Assembly: GCF_003234965.1 (NCBI RefSeq)
Contig: NZ_QKVK01000003.1
Location: 62,001-126,000, forward strand
Length of the DNA stretch: 64,000 nt
Source: Aestuariivirga litoralis
GTDB taxonomy: Bacteria; Pseudomonadota; Alphaproteobacteria; Rhizobiales; Aestuariivirgaceae
Direction: 5' to 3'
The notes below the pieces were generated by a model, which did no database searches, was not told the DNA's origin, and was given only the letters and a program-made list of their open reading frames with translations. The position numbers and the translations under genes are program-made. This document shows, one piece after another, positions 52,446-62,008 of this stretch (within the stretch, counting starts at the first letter, position 1; every line of letters starts with the position of its first letter).

Positions 52446-52473
52446 TTGAAACGTTTAAGTTGTGCGATATTTT
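52446..52473 (+). promoter_or_regulatory. Promoter of the LacI-family gene
   Basis: TTGAAA at 52446-52451 and TATTTT at 52468-52473 are separated by 16 bp. Predicted transcription starts near 52480, 24 bp before the ATG at 52504, which argues against an in-frame GTG at 52462. The whole 52220-52503 gap is strikingly AT-rich against its surroundings; apart from this site I see no gene in it. Confidence 0.6.
52449..52456. promoter_or_regulatory. LacI-type operator core (palindrome)
   Basis: AAACGTTT, with the central CG favoured by LacI/GalR-family proteins, overlaps the -35 element of the LacI-family gene. Binding there would block its own promoter. Confidence 0.5.
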
Positions 52474-52503
52474 GGCGAAGTAAACCATTTCGGGTTGAAA
52501 CGC

Positions 52504-53517
52504 ATGCGACCGACCTTATCCGATGTTGCCAAGCTCGCCGGAGTGTCCGTAGCCACCGCCTCGCGGGCCCTCTCCAATCCTGACCTCGTTGCCGACGGCA
52601 CACGGCGTGCCGTGAGGGATGCCGCCGCCTCCTGCGGCTACAAGATCAATCTGGTAGCCCGTTCGCTCCGCATCCAGCGCACCGATACGCTGCTCGTGCT
52701 CACCCCCTGCATCGACAACGCCTTCTACCCCGGCCTCGTGCGCAGCATCGAGGATACGGCGCTGGCCATGGGCTATGCCATCATCGTGGGCTTCACCCGC
52801 AAGTCGGAGAAGTACCGCGAGGCCTATGGCGAGTTGCTCAGCGCCGGCCGGGTGGACGGCATGGTGGTGGTGGATGGTGGCTCCGGGGTGGAGCGCTTCA
52901 CCGGCCCGCAGCCGGACCTGCCGGTGGTGCAGGTGTTCGACCGGATCTATGACGCCCCGGTCCCCGTGGTGCGGGTGGATGATCATCACGTCGCCGACCT
53001 TGCGGTGCACCAGCTGGCCTCCATGGGCCACCGCCGCATTGCCCATATCTCCGGTGACGTGGGACAGCACTCGGCGCGGGAGCGCCGCGACGGATACCGC
53101 GCCGCCATGGCCAAGCTCGGCCTGCCGGTGGAAGACCATCTGGTCAGGAACGGCACGGGCCACCGCGATGGCGGGGCGGAGGCGATGCGGCAGCTGCTCG
53201 ACATGGCCCAGCCGCCCACCGCGGTGTTCTGCGCCAATGACACCATGGCCTGCGCCGCCATGGACGTGTGCCGCGACCGTGGCATCCACGTGCCGGGCGA
53301 CATTTCCTTCATCGGCGCCGACGGGACGCCCGATGGCCAGCATGCCTACCCATCGCTCACCACGGTCGACGTGCCGCGTGCCGAGGCGGGCACCCGCGCC
53401 GTGGAGAAGCTGGTGGGCCTGATCCGCGGCCAGGCCGTGGCGCCCGACACCGTGCTGCCGGTGGAACTGAAGCTGCGCGGCAGCTGCGCCCCCACGCGCA
53501 CCGCCGTCGCCGCCTGA
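52504..53517 (+). CDS. LacI/GalR family transcriptional regulator
   Basis: The 337-residue repressor begins with the LacI helix-turn-helix TLSDVAKLAGVSVATASRAL, then hinge region and a periplasmic-binding-protein-like effector domain: TDTLLVLTPCIDNAFYPGLV, GYAIIVGFTRKSEKYREAYG, HRRIAHISGDVGQHSARERR (near 183) and VFCANDTMACAAMDVC. It ends with RGSCAPTR, typical of the family. The effector should be a sugar or nucleoside-like molecule. It sits alone, so its other targets are outside the window; the site near 52449 suggests autorepression. Confidence 0.93.
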   Translation: MRPTLSDVAKLAGVSVATASRALSNPDLVADGTRRAVRDAAASCGYKINLVARSLRIQRTDTLLVLTPCIDNAFYPGLVRSIEDTALAMGYAIIVGFTRKSEKYREAYGELLSAGRVDGMVVVDGGSGVERFTGPQPDLPVVQVFDRIYDAPVPVVRVDDHHVADLAVHQLASMGHRRIAHISGDVGQHSARERRDGYRAAMAKLGLPVEDHLVRNGTGHRDGGAEAMRQLLDMAQPPTAVFCANDTMACAAMDVCRDRGIHVPGDISFIGADGTPDGQHAYPSLTTVDVPRAEAGTRAVEKLVGLIRGQAVAPDTVLPVELKLRGSCAPTRTAVAA

Positions 53518-53523
53518 GGTGCC

Positions 53524-55002
53524 TCAGCGCTCGTAGAACTGCGCCACCAGCCGGTTCAGCAAACGCACTCCCCAGCCAGAGCCCCAGCTCTGGCTGATGG
53601 CGTTGCGCGGGGCATCCATGGCGGTTCCCGCCACGTCGAGGTGCACCCAGGGCACATTGTTGACGAAACGCTGCAGGAACTGCGCCGCCGTGATGGCACC
53701 GGCATGGCGGCCGCCGGTGTTCTTCACATCGGCCACGTCATGGTCGATGATCTTGTCGTACTCGGGCGCCAGCGGCATGCGCCACACCTTCTCGCCCGTC
53801 GCATAACCCACTTCCGACAGGCGCTGCGCCAGCTCGTCGTTGTTGGAGAACAGGCCCGCATGCTCCTTGCCCAGCGCCACCAGGATGGCGCCGGTCAGCG
53901 TCGCGAGGTCGATCATGAAGCGCGGCTTGAAGCGGTCCTGGATGTACCAGAGCACGTCGGCGAGCACGAGGCGGCCTTCGGCGTCGGTGTTGAGCACCGC
54001 GATGGTCTGGCCCGACATGGAGGTGACGACGTCGCCCGGACGCTGCGCCTTGCCGTCCGGCATGTTTTCCACGAGGCCGATGGCGCCCACCACGTTGACC
54101 TTGGCCTTGCGCTTTGCCAGCGCCATCATCAGGCCGGCGACGCAGGCAGCGCCCCCCATGTCGCCCTTCATGTCCTCCATGCCCGCGGCAGGCTTGATGG
54201 AGATGCCGCCGGTGTCGAAGGTCACGCCCTTGCCGATGAAGGCGAGCGGGGCCTCACTGGCCTTGCCGCCCTTCCACTCCATCACCACCATGCGCGCCTC
54301 ATGGGCGGAGCCCTGGGCGACGCCGAGCAGGGCGTTCATGCCCAGCTTCTTCATCTGCGCCGGGGTGAGCACCGAGATCTTGAGGCCGAGCTTGGCCAGC
54401 GGCCGCATCCGCTCGGCGAATTCCACCGGATGGAGATGGTTGGGTGGCTCGTTGACCAGGTCGCGGGCGAAGTGCACGCCGTCCGCCACCGCTTCGAATG
54501 CCACGAAGCGCTGCCGGGCGCCCTTCGCGTCGGGCGTGAGTACAGTCACCTGCTTCAACTCTCGCGTGTCAGGCTTCTTCGACTTGTAGCGAGTGAAGCT
54601 GTAGACCCGCAGCCGGATGCCGGAGGCGATGAGGGCAGCCGTTTCACCCACCGTAAGCCCCGCCGCAGCCACATCCGCCGCGAGGGCCACCGAGTCGGTC
54701 CTGAGGGCCTGCGACACCCCGGCCACGGCGCCCCCCAGCATTTCGAGGTCGAGCGGCCGCAGCGCTGCAGGCTGGCCGAGGCCAAACAGCACGGTCCGGC
54801 TGAACTGTCCGCCAGGCGCCACCACGTCGAGGGTGGTGTCGCCGCGGCCGGTGAAGCCCGCCGCCGTCATGGCACGGCGAATCTGCCCGCCGGTGCGGCG
54901 GTCGGCTTCCGCCGCCAGGCCCGTCAGGGACTGGCCCTCGGGCACGAGAAGGATGACCACGCCGGACTTCGGCAGGCTGGCCGGGGAGAAGCTGACTTTC
55001 AT
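53524..55002 (-). CDS. pepA: Leucyl aminopeptidase (M17)
   Basis: This is a cytosolic, two-metal, hexameric aminopeptidase. The metal and active-site motifs are [15 protein letters not shown] near 233-247, [11 protein letters not shown], the signature [14 protein letters not shown] near 335-348, and [13 protein letters not shown] near the C-terminus. The 492-residue length fits. In E. coli, PepA also binds DNA at Xer sites. It is divergent from lptD; in many related genomes lptF and lptG lie between them, but here the gap is only 193 bp. Confidence 0.96.
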   Translation of the reverse strand: MKVSFSPASLPKSGVVILLVPEGQSLTGLAAEADRRTGGQIRRAMTAAGFTGRGDTTLDVVAPGGQFSRTVLFGLGQPAALRPLDLEMLGGAVAGVSQALRTDSVALAADVAAAGLTVGETAALIASGIRLRVYSFTRYKSKKPDTRELKQVTVLTPDAKGARQRFVAFEAVADGVHFARDLVNEPPNHLHPVEFAERMRPLAKLGLKISVLTPAQMKKLGMNALLGVAQGSAHEARMVVMEWKGGKASEAPLAFIGKGVTFDTGGISIKPAAGMEDMKGDMGGAACVAGLMMALAKRKAKVNVVGAIGLVENMPDGKAQRPGDVVTSMSGQTIAVLNTDAEGRLVLADVLWYIQDRFKPRFMIDLATLTGAILVALGKEHAGLFSNNDELAQRLSEVGYATGEKVWRMPLAPEYDKIIDHDVADVKNTGGRHAGAITAAQFLQRFVNNVPWVHLDVAGTAMDAPRNAISQSWGSGWGVRLLNRLVAQFYER

Positions 55003-55195
55003 GCAATCGCCTTCACGGTGAGAAAAGGCGAAGCTAGCGCGTTTTCAACGGCTTGGGAATGATTTCGCGGCCCCCATCATTGACTGGTTGTTAACCATGT
55101 GCCGGTACAGTCCGGCAGCAGGCGTCAATCCGCCGCGAAACCCTCCTCGAGGGCTTCCCGCACCCCCCGAAACCCGTTAATACTCGCTTCGTGAA

Positions 55196-57529
55196 GTGAG
55201 TTGTCGGGGTCAGGTGCGAAAACACCGTTTCAACCAGCGCTATGCACGGGTGCGGGGACTGCATGTCTGCCTCCTCGGACTGCTGGCGGCTGCCGGCATC
55301 GCACTCTCCGTGGGCAGCACGCTGGCCGGCGTCAACAACCAGCCCGCCTTCGTCGCTCCGGAAGACAAGCCGATCCCCAAGGGAACGCGCGTCAACGTCG
55401 TCGCCGACACCCTGACCTATGACGACAAGACCAGCATCGCGACGGCCACCGGCACGGTGCAGCTGACCTACGGCCCCTATGTCCTGACCGCCACCAAGGT
55501 GGTTTATGACATGAAGAAGAAAACCTTCTCGGCCAATGGCTCCGTCGTATTGAAGGAGCCGAACGGCAACGTCATGGAAGCCGATTCCGCGACGATGAAG
55601 GACACCTTCGCCGAGGGCTTCGCCGAATATGTGCGGGCGCTGCTGACCAACAACGTCACCATCACCGCGCAATATGCGCGCCGCTACGAGAACGGCATCA
55701 CCATCTACGAGCACGCGAGCTACACCGCGTGCAAGACCTGCGTGACGGCGGACGGCACGCCGGTCTGGCAGATCGCCGCGCGGGAAGCCAAGCACGACAA
55801 CAAGAACCACACCATCTACTACAAGGACGCGCAGCTGAAGTTCGGCTCGGTCCCGGTGTTCTACACGCCCTACTTCGAATATCCCGACCCGACGGTGACG
55901 CGCCGCACCGGCTTCCTGCTGCCCTCCGTCAACTGGGGCAACTTCGGCTTCGGCCTGACCACGCCCTATTTCTGGGCGATCGACCGCAGCACCGACATGA
56001 CCTTCTCGCCCATGTGGACGACGCGCAACGGCCCGCTCGGCGACATCGAGATCCGCAAGGCGCTGCCCGCCGGAACGATGAGCCTGCAGGGCTGGGGCAT
56101 CTATGAATTCTCGAAGCTCGACACCAATCCGCATGACTCGGCCTGGCGCGGCGCGGCCCGAACCCAGGCCGACTTCCGCATCAATGACAAATGGACCTGG
56201 GGCTGGGACGGCACGCTGACCAGCGACAAGCAGTTCATGTCGGACTACAGCATCGACCCGCGCAACATGCTGGCGAGCTTCGTGCAGGCCACCGGCCTCG
56301 ACGACCGCAACTACACCAAGGCGCAGGTCATCGGCTGGCGGTCGCTGGTGCAGGGTGAGCAGCAGGGTGACATGCCGGTCGCCACGCCGTTTATCACCGG
56401 TGACTACGTGCTGCCGGAAGACGTGCTGGGCGGAGAGTTTTCCTACGGCTTCAACTACTACACGCTCGAGCGCCAGAACGCCATCGACACCTACTACTAC
56501 GGCAACAACAACAATCCAAAAGACCCCAGCAACGACAAGAACCAGCTCGATCTCAACCTCGGCACCAACCAGACCCACATGATGGCCTATGCCGACTGGC
56601 GGCGTCAGCTGATCTCGCAGTCGGGCCTGCTGGTGACGCCCTTCGCCGCCGTGCGCGGCGACGGTTTCTATTCCGAGAACGTTCCCACCGCTTCGGCGGA
56701 TTCGGAGGCCGACTTCTCCGTGCTGCCCACGGCCGGCATCGATACCCGCATGCCCTTCGTCACCTCGATCGGCTCCTTCGAAAGCGTGCTGACGCCGGTG
56801 GTGCAGATGATCGCCTCGACCTCCGAGCCCGACCAGCGCGACAACGGCAATGAAGACGCGATCACCCTCAACTTCGACACGTCCAACCTGTTCCTCAGCG
56901 ACCGCTTCACCGGCTATGACCGCTGGGAAGGCGGCGTACGCGCCAATGCCGGCGTCGAGTATACCCTGCTGGCGCCCAGCGGCGGCTTCGTGCGTGCCAG
57001 CGTCGGCGAGAGCTTCCACATCGCGGGCGAGAACAGCTACCTCGTGGGCTCCGGCCTCGATGGCACCGCCTCCGACATGGTCGGTGCCATCGCGCTGCAG
57101 TTCAACCCGGCGGTGACGCTCGGCTACCAGGCCCGCTGGGAGGAGGACTTCTCCCGCATCAACGTGCAGGAAGCATCGCTCGGTCTCAATTTGGGCAAAT
57201 TTGCAGGCTCAGTGAGCTATGCCGATATTTCGGCGGCCGCCAATTATGGCCGGCCTGACGATGAAGAGCAGATCTGGGGCAGTGGCCGCTACATGCTCTC
57301 CGATGTGTGGAGCGTGTTCGGCAGCGCCCGCTACAATCTGCAGTCGGACAAGTGGATGGGCGAAAGCCTGGGCGTGACCTATGACTGCGATTGCATGAAG
57401 GTGGATGTTACCTACTCCATGTCTCACACCGACCAGTTTGGCGTTTCGGACAATGGCACTGAATACCGGCTCGACGTCAGCGTGGAGCTGAGGACGATCG
57501 GCACGCTGGCGGGCGGGTTCGTGCTCTGA
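55196..57529 (+). CDS. lptD: LPS assembly protein LptD
   Basis: LptD is the outer-membrane barrel that, with the lipoprotein LptE, inserts lipopolysaccharide. A signal helix (LHVCLLGLLAAAGIALSVG) is followed by the LptA-like jellyroll, about residues 65-185 (VVADTLTYDDKTSIATATG and VVYDMKKKTFSANGSVVL), then the long LptD C-terminal barrel, with RRTGFLLPSVNWGN and FGSARYNLQSDKWM. Four Cys (TACKTC and YDCDC) fit the disulfides needed between the jellyroll and barrel. The start is GTG 55196. Its stop overlaps the surA start by one base. Confidence 0.93.
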   Translation: MSCRGQVRKHRFNQRYARVRGLHVCLLGLLAAAGIALSVGSTLAGVNNQPAFVAPEDKPIPKGTRVNVVADTLTYDDKTSIATATGTVQLTYGPYVLTATKVVYDMKKKTFSANGSVVLKEPNGNVMEADSATMKDTFAEGFAEYVRALLTNNVTITAQYARRYENGITIYEHASYTACKTCVTADGTPVWQIAAREAKHDNKNHTIYYKDAQLKFGSVPVFYTPYFEYPDPTVTRRTGFLLPSVNWGNFGFGLTTPYFWAIDRSTDMTFSPMWTTRNGPLGDIEIRKALPAGTMSLQGWGIYEFSKLDTNPHDSAWRGAARTQADFRINDKWTWGWDGTLTSDKQFMSDYSIDPRNMLASFVQATGLDDRNYTKAQVIGWRSLVQGEQQGDMPVATPFITGDYVLPEDVLGGEFSYGFNYYTLERQNAIDTYYYGNNNNPKDPSNDKNQLDLNLGTNQTHMMAYADWRRQLISQSGLLVTPFAAVRGDGFYSENVPTASADSEADFSVLPTAGIDTRMPFVTSIGSFESVLTPVVQMIASTSEPDQRDNGNEDAITLNFDTSNLFLSDRFTGYDRWEGGVRANAGVEYTLLAPSGGFVRASVGESFHIAGENSYLVGSGLDGTASDMVGAIALQFNPAVTLGYQARWEEDFSRINVQEASLGLNLGKFAGSVSYADISAAANYGRPDDEEQIWGSGRYMLSDVWSVFGSARYNLQSDKWMGESLGVTYDCDCMKVDVTYSMSHTDQFGVSDNGTEYRLDVSVELRTIGTLAGGFVL

Positions 57530-58533
57530 TGAACTGGCGCCGTCTTTCCGCCGCTGCGCTTTTCGCAGCCCTCCTCGCATGGGCACCCGCAGTGCTGCCG
57601 GCAACACCCGCGCAGGCCGCCACCATCATTGCCATCGTCAATGACCAGCCGATCACCGAGCTCGACCTCACCAGCCGCATCGCGCTGCTCGAGATCATGG
57701 ACGACGTGCCGCGCGGCGGCATGGACAAGAAGAAAGCGCTGCTCCAGCTGATCGACCAGGCGGTGAAGATCCAGGAAGCCAAGCGCTACAATCTGCTGCC
57801 CAGCGACACCGACATGAAGGACCGCATCAAGCGGCTGGCGGAAAACATGAAGCTCACCGTCGACCAGCTCTATGCCAAGCTGGAGGCCAAGGGCGTCACC
57901 AAGCAGGCCTTCATCGACTATGTGAAGGCGGGCATGGGCTTCAACCGCATCATCCAGGGCAAATACGCCCAGCAGGTCAAGGTCAGCGACGCCGAAATCG
58001 ATGCCAAGATGGCCGAGATCAAGGCCAACATCGGCCAGGAACAGGCGAAGATCATGAGCGACCCGCGCATGAAGCCGATCACCGTCTTCACCCTGATGGA
58101 AGTGATCCTGCCCATCGACGGCGACGACCCCATGCTGATGCAGTCACGCGCCATCGAGGCCGCCCAGGTCATGCAGCGGCTGAAAAGCTGCAACGGGCTG
58201 AAGGCCGCCTCGGAGGGCATCTTCAACGTCAAGAAGGGCAAGACCTTCGAGGCCGACGCCGCCAAGCTGCCGCCCACCATGCGGGCCGCCCTCGAAAAGG
58301 GCGGTGTGGGCCGCGCCGTGGGCCCCATGCGCGGCAAGGGCGGCATCCAGCTCATCGCGCTGTGCGGCATCCGCAAGCTGACCCCGCCCAAGCCCAACTT
58401 CACCATGCCGACGCGCGAGCAGATCGAGCGCGCGGTGATCAACGAGAAATACGACAAGCTGGAAGAGCAGTACCTCGCCACGGCGCGCGACAAGATCTAT
58501 GTCGAGTACCGTGACCCGAGCTATGCCCAGTAA
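57529..58533 (+). CDS. surA: SurA-like periplasmic chaperone / peptidyl-prolyl isomerase family
   Basis: A signal peptide (LSAAALFAALLAWAPAVLPATPAQA) exports this 334-residue protein. The SurA N-terminal domain is clear: IIAIVNDQPITELDLTSRIAL, KKKALLQLIDQAVKIQEAKR and AFIDYVKAGMGFNRIIQGKY. A single parvulin-like region follows, with LIALCGIRKL near residue 280, less conserved than in E. coli SurA. It escorts outer-membrane proteins, including LptD, to the Bam complex. It overlaps lptD by one base and precedes pdxA by 9 bp. Confidence 0.92.
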   Translation: MNWRRLSAAALFAALLAWAPAVLPATPAQAATIIAIVNDQPITELDLTSRIALLEIMDDVPRGGMDKKKALLQLIDQAVKIQEAKRYNLLPSDTDMKDRIKRLAENMKLTVDQLYAKLEAKGVTKQAFIDYVKAGMGFNRIIQGKYAQQVKVSDAEIDAKMAEIKANIGQEQAKIMSDPRMKPITVFTLMEVILPIDGDDPMLMQSRAIEAAQVMQRLKSCNGLKAASEGIFNVKKGKTFEADAAKLPPTMRAALEKGGVGRAVGPMRGKGGIQLIALCGIRKLTPPKPNFTMPTREQIERAVINEKYDKLEEQYLATARDKIYVEYRDPSYAQ

Positions 58534-58542
58534 CGGGCGGGG

Positions 58543-59535
58543 ATGACGGCCCCCCTCGTCCTCACCTCCGGAGAGCCGGCCGGCATTGCGCCGGACATCA
58601 CGGCGGCCGCCTGGGCCGCCCTCCGGCATGAGCCCGCCGCCACTTTCGCACTGCTGGGAGACGCCGCCTACTGGCGGAGCCGCAACCCGGGCCTCGCCGT
58701 GGCCGAGATCGCCTCCGCCTCGGAAGCCCCCCGCGTCTTCGCCTCCGCCCTGCCCGTGCTGCATCGCCCGCTGGCGTCGCATCCACGCCCGGGCAGCATC
58801 GCGGCCGACACGGCGCCGCAGGTGATTGCCGCCATCGACGAGGCGGTGGCCATGGCATTTCGCGGCGAGGCCGGCGGCATCGTCACCAACCCGATCCAGA
58901 AGGAGGCGCTCTATGGCGCCGGTTTCCGGCACCAGGGGCACACGGACTATCTCGCCCACCTCTCCGCCCGCCACGGCCAGCCGGTGCAGGAGGTGATGAT
59001 GCTGGTGGCAGAAGACCTGCGCGCCATTCCCGTCACCGTCCACATCCCGCTCAAGGACGTGCCGGCGCAGCTGACGCGTGAGGCGATCCTGGCGCAGGCG
59101 CGCGTCACGGCGCGCGACCTGGCACGCTATTTCGGTCTCACGCGGCCGCGCCTGGCCTTCACGGGGCTCAATCCCCACGCCGGCGAAAATGGCACCATGG
59201 GCCGCGAGGAGATCACGGTGATCCGCCCGGCGCTCGACACGCTGCGCGCCGAGGGCCTCGATGTCATCGGGCCGCTCTCCGCCGACACCGCCTTCCATGC
59301 CGAGGCGCGTGCCACCTATGACGCGATCCTCTGCATGTACCACGACCAGGCACTGATCCCGGTGAAGACGCTGGATTTCCACGGCGGCATCAATGTGAGC
59401 CTTGGGCTGCCCTTCATCCGCACCTCGCCGGACCATGGCACGGCGCTGGGCATTGCCGGCACGCACTCGGCAAACCCGAAGAGCCTCATCGCCGCCATCC
59501 GCCTCGCCGCCCGGATGCGCAAGGCGGCGGCGTGA
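58543..59535 (+). CDS. pdxA: 4-hydroxythreonine-4-phosphate dehydrogenase
   Basis: PdxA oxidises 4-phosphohydroxy-L-threonine in the DXP-dependent route to pyridoxal phosphate. The 330-residue protein has [12 protein letters not shown] at the start, metal-binding histidines in [15 protein letters not shown] (near 130), [18 protein letters not shown] (near 205) and [11 protein letters not shown] (near 265), and the C-terminal [14 protein letters not shown]. It lies between surA and rsmA, overlapping rsmA by 4 bp, as in many proteobacteria. Confidence 0.96.
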   Translation: MTAPLVLTSGEPAGIAPDITAAAWAALRHEPAATFALLGDAAYWRSRNPGLAVAEIASASEAPRVFASALPVLHRPLASHPRPGSIAADTAPQVIAAIDEAVAMAFRGEAGGIVTNPIQKEALYGAGFRHQGHTDYLAHLSARHGQPVQEVMMLVAEDLRAIPVTVHIPLKDVPAQLTREAILAQARVTARDLARYFGLTRPRLAFTGLNPHAGENGTMGREEITVIRPALDTLRAEGLDVIGPLSADTAFHAEARATYDAILCMYHDQALIPVKTLDFHGGINVSLGLPFIRTSPDHGTALGIAGTHSANPKSLIAAIRLAARMRKAAA

Positions 59536-60368
59536 GCGAGGACGCGCTGCCGCCGCTGCGCGAGGTGATCGCGCGGCATGGGCTTGCCGCCAGGAAGGCG
59601 CTGGGCCAGAACTTCCTGTTCGACCTGAACCTCACGCGCCGCATCGCGCGCGCCGCAGGCCCGCTCGAAGGCGTCACGGTGATCGAGGTCGGCCCCGGGC
59701 CCGGCGGCCTCACCCGCGCCCTGCTGATGGAGGGTGCGACCCGCGTGATCGCCATCGAGCGCGACGACCGCGCCCTGGCAGCACTCGCCGAAATCTCCGC
59801 TGCCTATCCGGGGAGGCTCACGGTGATCTCCGGCGACGCACTGGAGACCGACTATGCCAGGCTGGCGGATGGCCACCCGACGAGGATCATCGCCAACCTG
59901 CCTTACAACATCGCGACGCCATTGCTGGTGGGATGGCTGGGCGGGCCGTGGCCGCCCTTCTACGAGTCGCTGACGCTGATGTTCCAGAAGGAAGTGGCCG
60001 AACGCATCGTGGCGAAGCCCGGGGGCAAGGATTTCGGGCGCCTCTCGGTACTGTGCCAGTATCGCACCACGGCGCGGAAGCTGTTCGACGTCAATCGATC
60101 CGCCTTCACGCCGCCGCCCAAGGTGACATCCTCGATCGTGCAGCTGATCCCGAAGCCGAGGCCCGAACCGGTGTGCCGGCTCGAGGTACTGGAGCGCGTC
60201 ACCGCCGCCGCCTTCGGCCAGCGCCGCAAGATGCTGCGGGCGAGCCTCAAGAGCCTGCTGCCGGAGCCGGAGACGATCCTTACCGACCTCGGCATCAATC
60301 CCGAACTTCGTGCCGAGCAATTGCCGGTGGAGGCCTTTGCAAGGCTGGCGGCGCGGCTTCAACAGTGA
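59532..60368 (+). CDS. rsmA: 16S rRNA (adenine1518-N6/adenine1519-N6)-dimethyltransferase
   Basis: RsmA (KsgA) dimethylates two adjacent adenines in the 3' terminal hairpin of 16S rRNA. The 278-residue protein starts at a GTG overlapping the pdxA stop. [15 protein letters not shown], the SAM motif [16 protein letters not shown], and the catalytic motif [14 protein letters not shown] near 120 are diagnostic; [20 protein letters not shown] and [15 protein letters not shown] follow. It ends the lptD-surA-pdxA-rsmA group and converges on gmk. Confidence 0.97.
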   Translation: MSEDALPPLREVIARHGLAARKALGQNFLFDLNLTRRIARAAGPLEGVTVIEVGPGPGGLTRALLMEGATRVIAIERDDRALAALAEISAAYPGRLTVISGDALETDYARLADGHPTRIIANLPYNIATPLLVGWLGGPWPPFYESLTLMFQKEVAERIVAKPGGKDFGRLSVLCQYRTTARKLFDVNRSAFTPPPKVTSSIVQLIPKPRPEPVCRLEVLERVTAAAFGQRRKMLRASLKSLLPEPETILTDLGINPELRAEQLPVEAFARLAARLQQ

Positions 60369-60412
60369 GCTCGCCATCCCGGCAGGAGCCGGGGTGCGGG
60401 TTCACACAGCCG

Positions 60413-61045
<633 letters not shown>

Positions 61046-61055
61046 GGCTGGTTCT

Positions 61056-61943
61056 TCACTCGATGTTCTGGACCTGCTCGCGCAGCTGGTCGATGACGGT
61101 CTTGAGGTCGAGGCCGATCGCCGTCAGCGACCGGTCGGACGCCTTGGAGCACAGCGTATTGGCCTCGCGGTTGAATTCCTGCGCCAGGAAGTCGAACTTG
61201 CGGCCCACTGCCTCGTTCGATGCGAGCAGCACCCGCGCGGCCTCCACATGCGAGGCGAGCCGGTCGAGCTCTTCCTGGATGTCGGCGCGGGTGGCGGCGA
61301 GCACCGCCTCCTGGTGCAGCCGGTCGGGGTCGAGCGTGGAGCCCGTCTCCATCAGCCGCGCCACCTGCTCCGCCAGCCGGGCACGAATGGCCTCTGGCGT
61401 GCGGGCCGGATTGTATTTCGCGGCCTCGGCCAGTTCGGCAATGCGCAGCACCTGGGCGGAGATGACGGCATTGAGCCTGTCGCCTTCCTCGCGGCGCGCG
61501 GCGGCGAGGGACGTCAGCGTCTCGTGGAAGCTGGCGAGCATGGCGGCGTTGCGGGCCTCGATCTCGGCCTCTTCCTCGGGTTCCGTCGTCACCTCGACCA
61601 CGCCCTTGATCGACAGCAGCACGTCGGCGCGCAGCGGTTCGCCGCCGATCCGGTCACGCAGCGTTTCGCCGGCCGCGACCAGCCGGTCGAGAATGTCCTG
61701 GTTGAGGCGCACCGTCTCACGGCCCATCTGACCGCTGACCGAGAGCGAGACCTGCAGGTTGCCGCGCCGGAAGGCGCTGGCAAGCGCGGCGCGCACCGGC
61801 ACCTCCAGCGCCTCGAAGCCCGGCGGCATCTTCAGCCGCACGTCAAGCGCCTTGCCGTTCACGCTCTTGATTTCCCATTGCCAGAACAGGCCCTGGCGCT
61901 CGCCCGAGGCGCGGGCAAAACCGGTCATGCTGGAAATGGGCAT
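61056..61943 (-). CDS. yicC: YicC/YloC family endoribonuclease
   Basis: The 295-residue protein has the YicC N-terminal opening PISSMTGFARASG, then SVNGKALDVRLKMPPGFEAL, and the DUF1732 C-terminal part ending AREFNREANTLCSKA-like AQEFNREANTLCSKASDRSL and KTVIDQLREQVQNIE. Members are manganese-dependent RNases active in stationary phase in E. coli. It is upstream of and cotranscribed with gmk. Confidence 0.94.
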   Translation of the reverse strand: MPISSMTGFARASGERQGLFWQWEIKSVNGKALDVRLKMPPGFEALEVPVRAALASAFRRGNLQVSLSVSGQMGRETVRLNQDILDRLVAAGETLRDRIGGEPLRADVLLSIKGVVEVTTEPEEEAEIEARNAAMLASFHETLTSLAAARREEGDRLNAVISAQVLRIAELAEAAKYNPARTPEAIRARLAEQVARLMETGSTLDPDRLHQEAVLAATRADIQEELDRLASHVEAARVLLASNEAVGRKFDFLAQEFNREANTLCSKASDRSLTAIGLDLKTVIDQLREQVQNIE

Positions 61944-62008
61944 CAGGCCGTCCCTGGAAGTGAATCAGTGACGCAGCTTTAGAACGTTTCCGCAGCGCGC
62001 GAAACGCC

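Noticed and set aside
55091-57019. 642-codon minus-strand frame
   Set aside because: It is antisense to lptD, whose motifs and cysteines are clear.
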